Positions 16,557 through 27,972 are shown, numbered from the stretch's first letter. The stretch is 64,000 nucleotides of DNA from Methylocystis sp. MJC1 (GCF_026427715.1 NZ_CP107558.1:3379001-3443000), one strand, 5' to 3'. Made by a program: numbers and translations. The notes: generated by a model not told the origin, from the sequence alone.

Positions 16557-17366
16557 TCATGCGAAATATGCGGACGCTCTCAGGCCGGCTACTTGCAGTA
16601 GAAGGCTCTGATCAATCCCGACGACGCCGTCCGAGGCGCCGAGCAGGATCGCATTAGCCGCGCTCGATCCCGTGGAGGAGGAACTCGTCGAGTTGTTGCT
16701 GTTGACGTCATACATGGCCGCGAAGCGGGAGATGAAGGCGTCGAGCTTCTTGGGATCCTGGAAATCCTTGACGTTCAGTTTTTGGCTCAAGAGCCGATAC
16801 TGCGTGTCCACCGGCTGCGCGCGCGTGAGCGGCGAAATGCCAAGAGCGGTTTGCACCACTGTCAAAAGATTCTTATCGGCGAGTATCCCATAGACGCTGG
16901 TGACGCTAGAGGCTTTTTGCTTGAAATAGAGCGCCAGCTGGACGCCCGGATTCTGCTGGCCCTGATCCGTTTCCAGAGCGTTTTCCGTATAGCGGCTCAC
17001 GACATTGGAAACGAGTGCGGACGACGACGTCGTGCTCGCTCCGTTGTCGACGAAGTCGAAAGCCTTGGCAAAAGCCTGGATATTGGGATCATTGAGCTTG
17101 TTCGCTAGCGCCTTGCTGCTCGTCACCCCCTGCTGCAAGACCTGCTTCATGAGGCCTTTGGCGTAGGTCCGGTCGCCGAGCCCAAAGGCTGTCATGGCGT
17201 AGTTGAAAAGACGCGGATTGTTGATCAAATCCTGCGCGCTTTTCACCTTGCCTATATTGTCCTGAAAGTATTTCGTCGCGACGGACACTTCGGGCTTCTT
17301 GGCCTCTATTGCCTGCCACTTGCTCAAATTGCTTGAAATCTGCCGATAGGTGGAAATCGTCGACAC
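16557..17366 (-). CDS. DUF1217 domain protein (flagellar-cluster family)
   Basis: 269 residues. The conserved core (KYFQDNIGKVKSAQDLIN, PRLFNYAMTAFGLGD, VQLALYFKQKASSV) is the DUF1217 family, which in rhizobia and relatives is normally encoded inside flagellar gene clusters beside basal-body rod genes. The protein is Ser/Asn-rich near 225-240 (NSNNSTSSSSTGSS). No flagellar gene is present nearby, so this copy is an orphan. The start is GTG 17366 behind GGAG. It has no signal peptide. Its molecular role is unknown. Confidence 0.8.
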   Translation of the reverse strand: MSTISTYRQISSNLSKWQAIEAKKPEVSVATKYFQDNIGKVKSAQDLINNPRLFNYAMTAFGLGDRTYAKGLMKQVLQQGVTSSKALANKLNDPNIQAFAKAFDFVDNGASTTSSSALVSNVVSRYTENALETDQGQQNPGVQLALYFKQKASSVTSVYGILADKNLLTVVQTALGISPLTRAQPVDTQYRLLSQKLNVKDFQDPKKLDAFISRFAAMYDVNSNNSTSSSSTGSSAANAILLGASDGVVGIDQSLLLQVAGLRASAYFA

Positions 17367-17568
17367 TGTGCGGCTCCGATGACGAAGGGGCGATCGGGGT
17401 CAGAAATCATCTCCGCAGCGCGCCGATCCTATCGAATCAGCTTAAGTCGCAAGCCTTGCCAAAATCTTAGCGCCCTCCTGCGGAATGTATCGGTCGCAAG
17501 CCTGGCGTCAGGCATTTCCCGCAAACATCGGAAGCGTCGCCTCGGGGCGATGCTCGAAGGAGGAACCC

Positions 17569-17886
17569 ATGGTTCACGGTGTTTACGGCGTCGGCGGGAG
17601 CTATGCGCCGCAGATGATGTCCGGCGCGAGCATGAGAATGCCGCCCGCGCAGAAAATGACTAACCTGTTCAACCAGATCGACGTCTCGGGAACAGGTTCG
17701 ATCAGCAAGAGCCAGTTCGTGCAGGCTTTCCAGACCATGAAGACGCCGGCCGTGTTCAAGGCGGCGGGCGCAGACGCGGTCTTTGCGGCGCTCGACCCGG
17801 CGAATTCCGGCTCCGTCTCCAAGCAGAATTTCGTCCAGGGCATGACGAAGCTCATGACCCAGCTTCGTTCGGCGTCAGACGTGTAA
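17569..17886 (+). CDS. Small EF-hand-like protein
   Basis: 105 residues. Two EF-hand-type helix-loop-helix units are visible: FNQIDVSGTGSISKSQF at about 33-49 and AALDPANSGSVSKQNF at about 70-85. Both keep the first Asp, the central Gly and the hydrophobic residue at loop position 8, but the bidentate Glu at position 12 is Gln or Asn, so calcium affinity may be low. There is no signal peptide; the N-terminus is Gly/Met/Pro-rich. ATG 17569 follows GAAGGAGGAACCC, a strong ribosome site. Its end overlaps the convergent apbE gene by 35 bases. Confidence 0.78.
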   Translation: MVHGVYGVGGSYAPQMMSGASMRMPPAQKMTNLFNQIDVSGTGSISKSQFVQAFQTMKTPAVFKAAGADAVFAALDPANSGSVSKQNFVQGMTKLMTQLRSASDV

Positions 17887-18814
17887 TCGGCGCAGCCTCC
17901 GAAGCGATCAGGGCGGAACCCTCGAGGCCGCCCGATGGATCGACACAGATAAAGGGGAGCGACGCCCCCTTTAGCCATACCGCTCCTTCGACGCCGTTCA
18001 ACATTGCAATGGTCGCCGTGAGACCGGCGGCCTGGCAGCTCGGCGCGGCGACCGTGACCGACGACAGCCCCTCGACCGGCCAGCCGCTGCGCGGATCGAG
18101 GATATGGCCGTATCGCTTGCCCTCGAGCCGCCAGAACCGCTCGTAATTCCCGCTCGTCGCGACGCCGCCGCGCTCGATGAACAGAGTGGCGACCGCCCTT
18201 TCGGGCTGCTCGGGATCGCGAATGCCGATGCGCCAGGGCGCGCCGTCCGGATGCGGTCCGATCACAAAGAGGTCGCCGCCCAGATCGACGACGCCGCCAA
18301 CAATCCCCTGAGCGCGGCATTCCCACGCCGCGCGGTCGGCGGCATATTCCTTCCCAATCCCGCCAAAGTCGATCTGCATCCCGCGCCGCCGGAAGCGAAG
18401 CTTCGGCCGGCGCCATTCGATCTTATCCAGCCCGACGCGGGCGAGAACCTCGGCGAAAGTAGCCTGCGACGGAATGCTTTCGCGCTCGTCGTTCCAGATT
18501 TCCCGCAAGACGCCAGAGGTGATGTCGAACAAGCCGTCGGAGTGGCGATAGGCTTCGAACGCGGCATCGAGAAGGTCCGCCGTTTCGTCGTCGACAAGGA
18601 TGTCGCCGCCGGCTTCCCCTGCCGCATTGATCGCGTGAACGATGCTATCGTCCCGATAACGGGAGAAAGCCGCTTCGATCCGCCGAACTTCCCTGACTGC
18701 GGCCCCCGCCGCGGCCGCCGCGCTGTCGCGGCCGTGCGCATAAAGGCGTGCTTCGCAGGGCGATCCCATCGCCTCGAAATGGAAAGCGAAGAGTTCAGGG
18801 ATGGGACCAGTCAA
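17852..18814 (-). CDS. apbE: FAD:protein FMN transferase (ApbE family)
   Basis: ApbE attaches FMN covalently to Thr/Ser of target flavoproteins such as Rnf/Nqr subunits, usually in the periplasm. Motifs seen: FHFEAMGSPCEARLY, AFSRYRDDS, DGLFDITSGVL, MQIDFGGIGKEYAADRA, VDLGGDLFVIG, GGVATSGNYERF and GHILDPRSGWP. No lipobox or signal peptide is visible, which differs from most ApbE proteins. The frame is open to 18892 (GTG), but that would overlap the upstream PEBP gene by about 98 bases; TTG 18814 or ATG 18769 are likelier. No obvious flavoprotein acceptor lies in the window. Confidence 0.86.
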   Translation of the reverse strand: MTGPIPELFAFHFEAMGSPCEARLYAHGRDSAAAAAGAAVREVRRIEAAFSRYRDDSIVHAINAAGEAGGDILVDDETADLLDAAFEAYRHSDGLFDITSGVLREIWNDERESIPSQATFAEVLARVGLDKIEWRRPKLRFRRRGMQIDFGGIGKEYAADRAAWECRAQGIVGGVVDLGGDLFVIGPHPDGAPWRIGIRDPEQPERAVATLFIERGGVATSGNYERFWRLEGKRYGHILDPRSGWPVEGLSSVTVAAPSCQAAGLTATIAMLNGVEGAVWLKGASLPFICVDPSGGLEGSALIASEAAPITRLTPNEAGS

Positions 18815-19277
18815 TCGCCTGCGCCCCCAAGACGCCGACCAGAGACGCGCTGTCAATGGAGTATTTTTCCGCCTCCTGTTCAATTTCCTCACAGGATGGA
18901 TGGGTTCTCACCGGAAGCTCGTCGCAGCTCAATGCAAGCACCCGGAAAAGGATGTGCTGGCGATCGATAGAATGGCGCAGAGATGGCCCGCCATACCCAA
19001 AGTGGCCGAAGTCGTTCATCGCGTGGCGAAAATCCTCGAAACCCTCGGGCGCCCCCGCGCCCTCCACGAGTTCGGTCCGATAGGCCGGGAGATCATAGGC
19101 CGCCCAGAGGTAAGATTTGTTCGCCGACTCGCCCGTGTTCGTGCATAAAACAACGAAGCTTTTGGCGTTTGCTGGCGCTTCGCTCCATTGAAGCGCCGGA
19201 GAGATATTCCCTTCCTCCCGAGCGCATTGCCGCGGAAGTTCAGCGCCGTCGTTGAATGCGGGAGACGTCAGACGCAT
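18795..19277 (-). CDS. YbhB/YbcL (PEBP/Raf-kinase-inhibitor-like) protein
   Basis: 160 residues. The overall PEBP layout is seen: LTSPAFNDGAELPRQCA, GNISPALQWSEAPANAKSFVVL, YDLPAYRTEL, HFGYGGPSLR and ILFRVLAL. The ligand-pocket signature is degenerate: the usual DPDAP is CTNTGES and the usual HW of the next strand is LW. A binding role similar to bacterial YbhB is thus uncertain. It lies 87 bases downstream of the acyl-AMP ligase fusion and its 3' end overlaps the start of apbE, so the three are likely one transcript. Confidence 0.83.
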   Translation of the reverse strand: MRLTSPAFNDGAELPRQCAREEGNISPALQWSEAPANAKSFVVLCTNTGESANKSYLWAAYDLPAYRTELVEGAGAPEGFEDFRHAMNDFGHFGYGGPSLRHSIDRQHILFRVLALSCDELPVRTHPSCEEIEQEAEKYSIDSASLVGVLGAQAIDWSHP

Positions 19278-19364
19278 CAGTATTGCCCTCTGAGGAAGAC
19301 TTTCCTCTCCGAGGGGTAAGCTCCAAAGATGTCGTGAAGCTTGAGAACCGGCGCAGATGGCGCC

Positions 19365-22244
<2,880 letters not shown>

Positions 22245-22370
22245 GGGCAACTTCGATTGCGCAGCGCCGGAAATGAAACTCGTTCGTCTCGTTAGCTAGA
22301 GCAGATTCCTGAAAAGTTGAGAGCGCTTCTCGGATAAGAATTCGCTCTCCTGTCGCCCGCCCTTCGAACG

Positions 22371-22937
22371 CTACTCCGGCGCCTTTTCGGCGATCGGCAT
22401 GACGCGGCTGGCCTGCGGCCCCTGCCCGCCGTCCTCTTCGATGAAGTTGACGCGAACGCCGAGCTCGAGATGATCAAATCCCGGCTCTCTCACGCTATTG
22501 CGATGGAAATAGATTTCACGCCCATCAGCGCTTTCGAGAAAGCCATAGCCGTCCTCGCGCATCAGCCTCCTCACAACCCCCGTCGGCGCCTCCTCGTGAT
22601 GCTTAACTTTCCCGCGCATGTGCCCCACTTGGTCCTGCAGCTGACGTCCGGCGCGGCTGAAAGCGTCGTTGAGGGCGAATTCAAATCGCTGGAAGCGCTC
22701 GTCGAGATGCGGCGTGCGATCGACGGCGACTTCTCTTTCATCCGGCAAGGCCAAGTAGATATGAACCTCATAGAGGCCGCCGGTACGGTGGCGCCCGCCA
22801 GGCGCCTCGACCACGACGCGGCAGGCAGTCAGCCGGCCGTATTTGTCCTCGAGTCGCTCAATGTGTTCTAAAATTTGCTCGCGATAAGCAGGCGACGGCT
22901 CCATGCCCTGAAAATCGATTTGAGGCGTTGTTTCCAT
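22371..22937 (-). CDS. HPF/RaiA ribosome-hibernation domain fused to a cold-shock domain
   Basis: 188 residues. The first about 110 match the ribosome-associated sigma-54 modulation/HPF fold (IDFQGMEPSPAYREQILEHI, CRVVVEAPGGRH, YEVHIYLALP, FQRFEFALNDAFSRAGRQL). The C-terminal 65 match a cold-shock/S1-like nucleic-acid-binding domain (GVVRRLMREDGYGFLESADGREIYFHRNSV). The expected role is to bind idle ribosomes, with the cold-shock domain contacting RNA. ATG 22937 follows GAGGGAGCGAGC; the longer frame to 23006 adds 23 basic residues. It is between rtcB and the acyl ligase fusion, all minus strand. Confidence 0.88.
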   Translation of the reverse strand: METTPQIDFQGMEPSPAYREQILEHIERLEDKYGRLTACRVVVEAPGGRHRTGGLYEVHIYLALPDEREVAVDRTPHLDERFQRFEFALNDAFSRAGRQLQDQVGHMRGKVKHHEEAPTGVVRRLMREDGYGFLESADGREIYFHRNSVREPGFDHLELGVRVNFIEEDGGQGPQASRVMPIAEKAPE

Positions 22938-23060
22938 GCTCGCGCTCCCTCGCCGGGGTCGGCCGCGGCCGACCCCGTTTTGAGCATCTAGTTCAGAGCC
23001 GGACATGAGCCAGCGTGGGCAGCTGCGACATTTTGTTTGACGTAAGACGCCACAGCCTTG

Positions 23061-24491
23061 TTAGCCTTTTACGCAAATCAGCGGTTTCAAATAGGCCACC
23101 TTCCTGGCAAGGCCAGCCGCCTCCGCTGAATCGACAACGGCGCGAACGTCCTTGTAGGCGCCGGGCGCCTCCTCGGCGACGCCGCGCATCGAGGGGCTCT
23201 TGACGATAATGCCCCGGGCGCGAAGCTCGTCGACCACCTGTCGCCCGCCCCAGATGCGTGTCGCCGCGTGGCGGCTCATGCGGCGGCCGGCGCCATGGCA
23301 GGCGGAAGAAAAGGCTTGCGCCTCGCTGGTCGCCATGCCGGCAAGAACATAGGAGCCGGTTCCCATGCTACCGCCAATGAGCACCGGCTGCCCGAAGAGC
23401 CGCAATGCTTCCGGAAGGCGGTTGTCTCCTGGGCCAAACGCCCGGGTCGCGCCCTTGCGATGCAAGTAAAGCTCGCGCTCCTCGCCGTCGACCTCATGTG
23501 TCTCGACTTTGCACGTGTTGTGAGACACGTCGAACATGAGCGGCAATTCAGCGTGCGAAAAGAGCTGCGCAAACACCTGCCGGGTGAGATGGCCGATGAT
23601 TTCGCGATTGGCCAAGGCGCAATTGATTGCGCCGCGCATCGCGCCGAGATAGCGCTGGCCGAGTTCGGACAAGATCGGCGCGCACGCCAGTTCCCGATCC
23701 GGCGGAGAGACGCCGAGCGCCGGCCCAGAGACGACCATTTCCCGCAGAAATTCAGTGCCGATCTGATGCCCCAGCCCGCGTGAGCCGCAATGGATCGTCA
23801 CCACGCATTCGCCGAGACGAAGGCCGAAACCCGTCGCCGCAACATCGTCGAAGATCTCTGCGATCTCCTGAACTTCGAGGTAATGATTGCCCGAGCCCAG
23901 CGTGCCCATCTCGTGACGCTGACGCTTGCGCGCGAATTCCGAGACGGCGGCAGGGTCGGCGGCCGCCGCGCGGCCACCTTCTTCGATACGCTCCAAATCC
24001 TCAGCGCGCCCATAACCATTTTCAACCGCCCAGACCGCGCCGTCCGACAGCATGAAGGTCATCGCCTGGTCGTCGAGGTGAATTCCGCCTTCCGAACCGA
24101 GCCCCGCCGGCACATGCTCATAGAGCGCATTGGCCAGCTTCTCACGGACGGCGAAAATTTGCTCGCGTTTGAGCCCAGTAAGATGCGTGCGCACGCCGCA
24201 GGAGACGTCGAAGCCCACTCCGCCTGCCGAAACGACGCCGCCGGACTTCGCGTCGAAAGCCGCAACGCCGCCGATCGGAAAGCCATAGCCCCAATGTGCG
24301 TCGGGCATGGCGTAGGACGCGCGAACGATCCCCGGCAGCTTGGCGACATTGGTCACCTGATCGAATACCTTGTCGTCCATTTCGGCGATCAGCGCGCGCG
24401 AGGCATAAATGATCGCCGGCGCGCGCATCTCCCCAAAGGGCTCGACGCGCCAAGCGGTGTCGGACAGCTGCTCGAGGCGAGACATATCCAT
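23061..24491 (-). CDS. rtcB: RNA-splicing ligase RtcB
   Basis: 476 residues. It joins RNA 2',3'-cyclic phosphate or 3'-phosphate ends to 5'-OH ends using GTP and Mn. Metal and nucleotide motifs are complete: YAMPDAHWGYGFPIGG, GVGFDVSCGVRTHL (metal Cys), MGTLGSGNHYLEV, IHCGSRGLGHQIG, FDVSHNTCK and SSACHGAGRRMSR, which holds the guanylylated His. The ATG lies 14 bases behind the archease stop, in an arrangement known to give coupled partners. No rtcA or rtcR gene is seen. It is a catalytically intact enzyme as judged from sequence. Confidence 0.96.
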   Translation of the reverse strand: MDMSRLEQLSDTAWRVEPFGEMRAPAIIYASRALIAEMDDKVFDQVTNVAKLPGIVRASYAMPDAHWGYGFPIGGVAAFDAKSGGVVSAGGVGFDVSCGVRTHLTGLKREQIFAVREKLANALYEHVPAGLGSEGGIHLDDQAMTFMLSDGAVWAVENGYGRAEDLERIEEGGRAAAADPAAVSEFARKRQRHEMGTLGSGNHYLEVQEIAEIFDDVAATGFGLRLGECVVTIHCGSRGLGHQIGTEFLREMVVSGPALGVSPPDRELACAPILSELGQRYLGAMRGAINCALANREIIGHLTRQVFAQLFSHAELPLMFDVSHNTCKVETHEVDGEERELYLHRKGATRAFGPGDNRLPEALRLFGQPVLIGGSMGTGSYVLAGMATSEAQAFSSACHGAGRRMSRHAATRIWGGRQVVDELRARGIIVKSPSMRGVAEEAPGAYKDVRAVVDSAEAAGLARKVAYLKPLICVKG

Positions 24492-24505
24492 GGCGTTCCG
24501 CCTTT

Positions 24506-25003
24506 TTAAACGTCGACGACGCATTGAGCGCGCCACTGGCCAGGCGCAATTTCGGAAACATCGAGTTCTGTGAAAGTAGCGCCCTTCGGCTCAACGGCTG
24601 GAGCGTGGCGTTCGCGCGAAACCGCCTCGCCATGCGCGCGCGCAATTAGCTTCGTGGCGCTTATCGTCACTTCGAAAGCGCCGAAGATCATTCGCCGTTC
24701 AGCCATCTCATAAACAATCGCGTTGAGCCAATCGACGAGAAGCAAATCGAGCGACGGCGCCTCAGCGTGAATTTCGACCGTCTCTTTCGGCGTTATCGAC
24801 GCCAGCTCAGCGATGGCCGCGGCGAGCGCTAACGCCGCCTGCTCGAAGGCCTGCGCGGGCGTTGCGCCATAGCCGCGCACGCCGAGATCAGCGTCATGGG
24901 GAAAATGTTCCCAACACGCAACATTTGTCGTGGCGCTCTCCCATGCCCGCGGAGACCGAGCTGCCAGAATATTTTCAGGTACACTCCGCGCTAGCAAGGA
25001 CAT
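24506..25003 (-). CDS. Archease (RtcB activator)
   Basis: 165 residues. Archease speeds RtcB guanylylation and turnover. The family pattern is present: WEHFPHDADLGVRGYG (metal-binding Asp), AFEQAALALAAAI, LLLVDWLNAIVYEMAERRM, a central FEVTI strand, and the C-terminal EIAPGQWRAQCVVDV with acidic residues near the end. The first about 30 residues are unlike the family and the start at 25003 has no clear ribosome site, so the true start may lie a little downstream on an uncommon codon. It is immediately upstream of rtcB with a 14-base gap. Confidence 0.88.
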   Translation of the reverse strand: MSLLARSVPENILAARSPRAWESATTNVACWEHFPHDADLGVRGYGATPAQAFEQAALALAAAIAELASITPKETVEIHAEAPSLDLLLVDWLNAIVYEMAERRMIFGAFEVTISATKLIARAHGEAVSRERHAPAVEPKGATFTELDVSEIAPGQWRAQCVVDV

Positions 25004-25063
25004 TTGTAGCGATCGCGGGCGCGCCGAAAAAATGCTCGGCTTACGTGCAGACGCGGCAGCGCC

Positions 25064-26344
25064 TTACCATCGCCGGCTTCGCCGCCGTTTGAATTCGCTC
25101 CTTTCGAGATCGCTGGCGGCAGTGTGCGCATTGAGGCGCGATGGCGCGTGGCCGCGTCTTTCCGCCATGGTCTCTATCCTCCGTAGCTCACCGCGCGCAG
25201 GCTGCCAATGCGACGCGACAGCCTCTTGCGCCGAGCGAAGCGCGTGCAGCATGGGTTCGCATAAAAGACGGCCGGCGCAGGGATCGTGACGATGCAAAGG
25301 ATCCCACAAGCCCATAGGCGTCCAGACGTTTCGATCATGCCATTCTGGCATGCCCAGGATCGGGTAAAGACACACGCCCCGCAGCGGCGCGCCTTCGCCG
25401 AGCAGCGTCTCGCAAGCGCTTGCGACCTCAAGCAGCCAGGGTCCGCGATTGTCGCCGACGTGGCTTGTTTCCGTAATCATCACCTCGCGGCCGTAGCGCT
25501 TGCAAACCGCTCGCACGAGATCGGCAAGCGGCGCGCGGCGCGGATCATCGTCGGCAAGCGGCGGAATGACCCCTTGCTCATTTGGGAGATCATCGAGCGC
25601 CCACTGGTTCGTCCAGTAGTAATTGATTCCAATCACGTCGAGATGTTCGGGGCTACCGCCCAATTCCGGTAGCAGCCGTCCGCAAAGCATATCCCAAGAC
25701 TGGAAGACGAGCGTCTCATTGAAATGATGCGCTTCCGCCGCGAGATCGGGCCGATTGGGCGGCGCGACGACCCGGCACAGCGGATCGACGTTGACGAAAC
25801 GCGCATTCGGACAAGCCGCCCGGATCGCGTCTATGCCCGCGATCGCCGCGCGCGCGAGCGCGACCTTGAGCTCCAGGCCGCGGCCTGTCCCATGCGGCGC
25901 GAACAAGCCCTTTTCGCCCGCCGCATAGGACATGAAGGACGGTTCGTTCACCGGGGTGAAAACATGGGGCCCTTCCATATGCGCGGCGACATAGCGAGCG
26001 AAGGCGTAGCAATAATCCGCAAAGCGCCGCGGAAATGCGTTCGACCAGAGATCGAGGTCGCTCGGGAAGCCGTAGTGGAAGAGATCCCAGATCACTTCCA
26101 CACGGTGACGCTTCGCCGCCTCGATGAAAGGCTTCACAGTGGAAAAGTCGTGGCGCCCTGCGATATCGACAAGCGGCCACCGAACCGTTTCCCGGACCGC
26201 ATGCAGTCCGACCCCGGCGATGTCGCGGTAATGCTCATCGACTAAAACATCGTGGCCGGTCGCGGCCACCTGATCGAACCATTCGCCATGCCGATTGTAG
26301 CCAGTCGACCCTTCAAAACCGGCAAGAAAGAAGCTGCGAAACAT
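25064..26344 (-). CDS. GH1-like glycoside hydrolase (first of a pair)
   Basis: 426 residues with a TIM-barrel glycosidase pattern. VFTPVNEPSFMS holds the TxNEP acid/base Glu and EVMITETSHVGD holds the likely nucleophile Glu at the end of a late strand; RETVRWPLVDI and VIWDLFHYGFPSDLDLW match strands 2 and 3. It has no signal peptide, so it is probably cytosolic. The C-terminal 45 residues are Arg/His-rich and look disordered. The substrate cannot be told; annotation as beta-glucosidase would be over-precise. ATG 26344 follows GCGGAGGAACAA. It lies 50 bases downstream of the second GH1-like gene. Confidence 0.78.
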   Translation of the reverse strand: MFRSFFLAGFEGSTGYNRHGEWFDQVAATGHDVLVDEHYRDIAGVGLHAVRETVRWPLVDIAGRHDFSTVKPFIEAAKRHRVEVIWDLFHYGFPSDLDLWSNAFPRRFADYCYAFARYVAAHMEGPHVFTPVNEPSFMSYAAGEKGLFAPHGTGRGLELKVALARAAIAGIDAIRAACPNARFVNVDPLCRVVAPPNRPDLAAEAHHFNETLVFQSWDMLCGRLLPELGGSPEHLDVIGINYYWTNQWALDDLPNEQGVIPPLADDDPRRAPLADLVRAVCKRYGREVMITETSHVGDNRGPWLLEVASACETLLGEGAPLRGVCLYPILGMPEWHDRNVWTPMGLWDPLHRHDPCAGRLLCEPMLHALRSAQEAVASHWQPARGELRRIETMAERRGHAPSRLNAHTAASDLERSEFKRRRSRRW

Positions 26345-26393
26345 GATTGTTCCTCCGCATTCGTCGTTGGCCAAAGAGGAGGCGAAGCGCGCG

Positions 26394-27704
26394 CTATCCG
26401 ACGCGCAGGCTGTCAAGAGAAGCCTCGGCTTTTGCGAGGCGTCCCACCGCCGTGGCGCCGCCGGAAATTAAACCGCGATAAGCGCCGACCAGCGGGGTTT
26501 CGATCCGCGCCAAACGTCCCTTTGGATCTGGATCGAGATTCCACAGACCCATTTGCAGGAGATGGTCGTGCAGTGGCCGGAAGCCTTGGCGATAGGCCCA
26601 GGTCACCAGCGCGAACATCGGCCACCATGTGTAACCGACCATGGGAATTCCCTGCGCGCGAAGGGCGCCGACCGCGGCGACGGAGCGGCGCAGCCATTCG
26701 AGCCGCCGCTCGACGGAGCCCTTATCGGCCGTCTCGGAGATCATCAACGGGACGCCATAGCGCTCGAAATACATGTGGCCGATCTTCTCGACCAGGTCGC
26801 CGGACGCATAGGGCATTCTAATTCGCAGCCGCCCCGCGTGGTCGCGCAGCATCCGTTTTTTGGTGAAGATCGGATAGAGGTTGACGCCGATGATCTGCAG
26901 TTCCTGAGGCTGTACACGGAAACTTTCCAGCTGCTTTTCATCCGCCCCATTGCTCAGCAGCCAGCCCCATAGCGCGTGCTGCGAATCGACCCGGCCGCTG
27001 ATGAGATCGAGCGCGAGGAAGACGATCTCTTGGCGCCTGCCAGCCTCCGTCGCGAGCGCAGGATCGTCGGTCTCGAACACATCCGTGGCGTCCACATGGA
27101 ATGGCGTGATTTCGGGATCGACGTTGCGCAACGCGCGGACCGTCTCGACAATGCCCTGGCAGATCGCGAGCATGAGCGCGACGAAGCCGCGCCAGCTCCG
27201 CTGATATGGCGGCCACCAGCCGAGCCGGCCACAATACCAGGCTGTGATGCGCGGTTCGTTGAGCGGCGTGTACCACTTCACGCGTCCACGAAACCGCTCC
27301 GCCAGCCGCGCGGCGTATTCAGCGACGTAACGGGGGTAATCGGGGTTGAGGAAAGCTTGATCGATCCAGGCTGGCAAGCCGTAATGGACGAGATCGACGA
27401 TCGGGTCGATCTTCAGCGAGAGCATCCGCTCCAGCGCCGCGTCGACGAACTCCCATTGCCAGACAGTGGGCGCAGGTTGAATGCGATGCCACGGGACGCC
27501 ATAGCGCGCGCAGGGGGCCCCCAGCTGCGCCATCAGGCCGATGTCGTCGCGCCAGCGCCCGTAATGGTCTGTCAGCTCATATTCGTCCAGCGTCCGCCCG
27601 GTCTTGTGATCCGGAGCGGTGATGAAAGTATCCTCGATTCCGACCGCCCATAGAAATGCCTCGGGCGAGGTTAGTCGCCCGATATCGGACGCGAGGGGGA
27701 GCAT
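26394..27704 (-). CDS. GH1-like glycoside hydrolase (second of a pair)
   Basis: 436 residues. The same barrel pattern as its neighbour but only distantly similar: WAVGIEDTFI, ARYGVPWHRIQPAP, DPIVDLVHYGLPAWID, KWYTPLNEPRITAWY with the acid/base Glu, and VPLMISETADKGS with the presumed nucleophile. WWPMFALVTWAYR and MGLWNLDPDPKGR are near the C-terminus. No signal peptide. ATG 27704 was chosen; a TTG at 27731 is possible and neither has a strong ribosome site. It is the first gene of the eight-gene minus-strand run. Confidence 0.78.
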   Translation of the reverse strand: MLPLASDIGRLTSPEAFLWAVGIEDTFITAPDHKTGRTLDEYELTDHYGRWRDDIGLMAQLGAPCARYGVPWHRIQPAPTVWQWEFVDAALERMLSLKIDPIVDLVHYGLPAWIDQAFLNPDYPRYVAEYAARLAERFRGRVKWYTPLNEPRITAWYCGRLGWWPPYQRSWRGFVALMLAICQGIVETVRALRNVDPEITPFHVDATDVFETDDPALATEAGRRQEIVFLALDLISGRVDSQHALWGWLLSNGADEKQLESFRVQPQELQIIGVNLYPIFTKKRMLRDHAGRLRIRMPYASGDLVEKIGHMYFERYGVPLMISETADKGSVERRLEWLRRSVAAVGALRAQGIPMVGYTWWPMFALVTWAYRQGFRPLHDHLLQMGLWNLDPDPKGRLARIETPLVGAYRGLISGGATAVGRLAKAEASLDSLRVG

Positions 27705-27901
27705 GATCAGCTGTGACCTGAACAGGACCAACCGCCGGTCCCGCGCGTTACAGGCGGGAGCGACATGGGTCGCTGGGCGGTCGATCTCTGAGCGAAAGGC
27801 ATTTTATTCCCTTCAAGCGTCGCGTCCGCGGCCGGTTTTCAACCGGGGCCACGAATCGTCTCGGCAAAGCCGAAAAACGCGGTCGGAAGGGTTTTGTTCC
27901 T

Positions 27902-27963
27902 GCTGGCAGGGCAGCCTGCCAGCCGAATTGATCTTCACCGCGCGGCTTTTACTGCGCGGTGAA
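27902..27963. repeat. Two adjacent perfect hairpins
   Basis: GCTGGCAGG / GCAG / CCTGCCAGC (27902-27923) and TTCACCGCGC / 10 bases / GCGCGGTGAA (27934-27963). They lie just after the stop of the small Pro/Ala-rich gene on the minus strand and before the GH1-like gene start. Neither has a T-run, so they may be processing or stability elements or part of a small RNA rather than simple terminators. Confidence 0.55.
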
Positions 27964-27972
27964 TGAAGAAGA

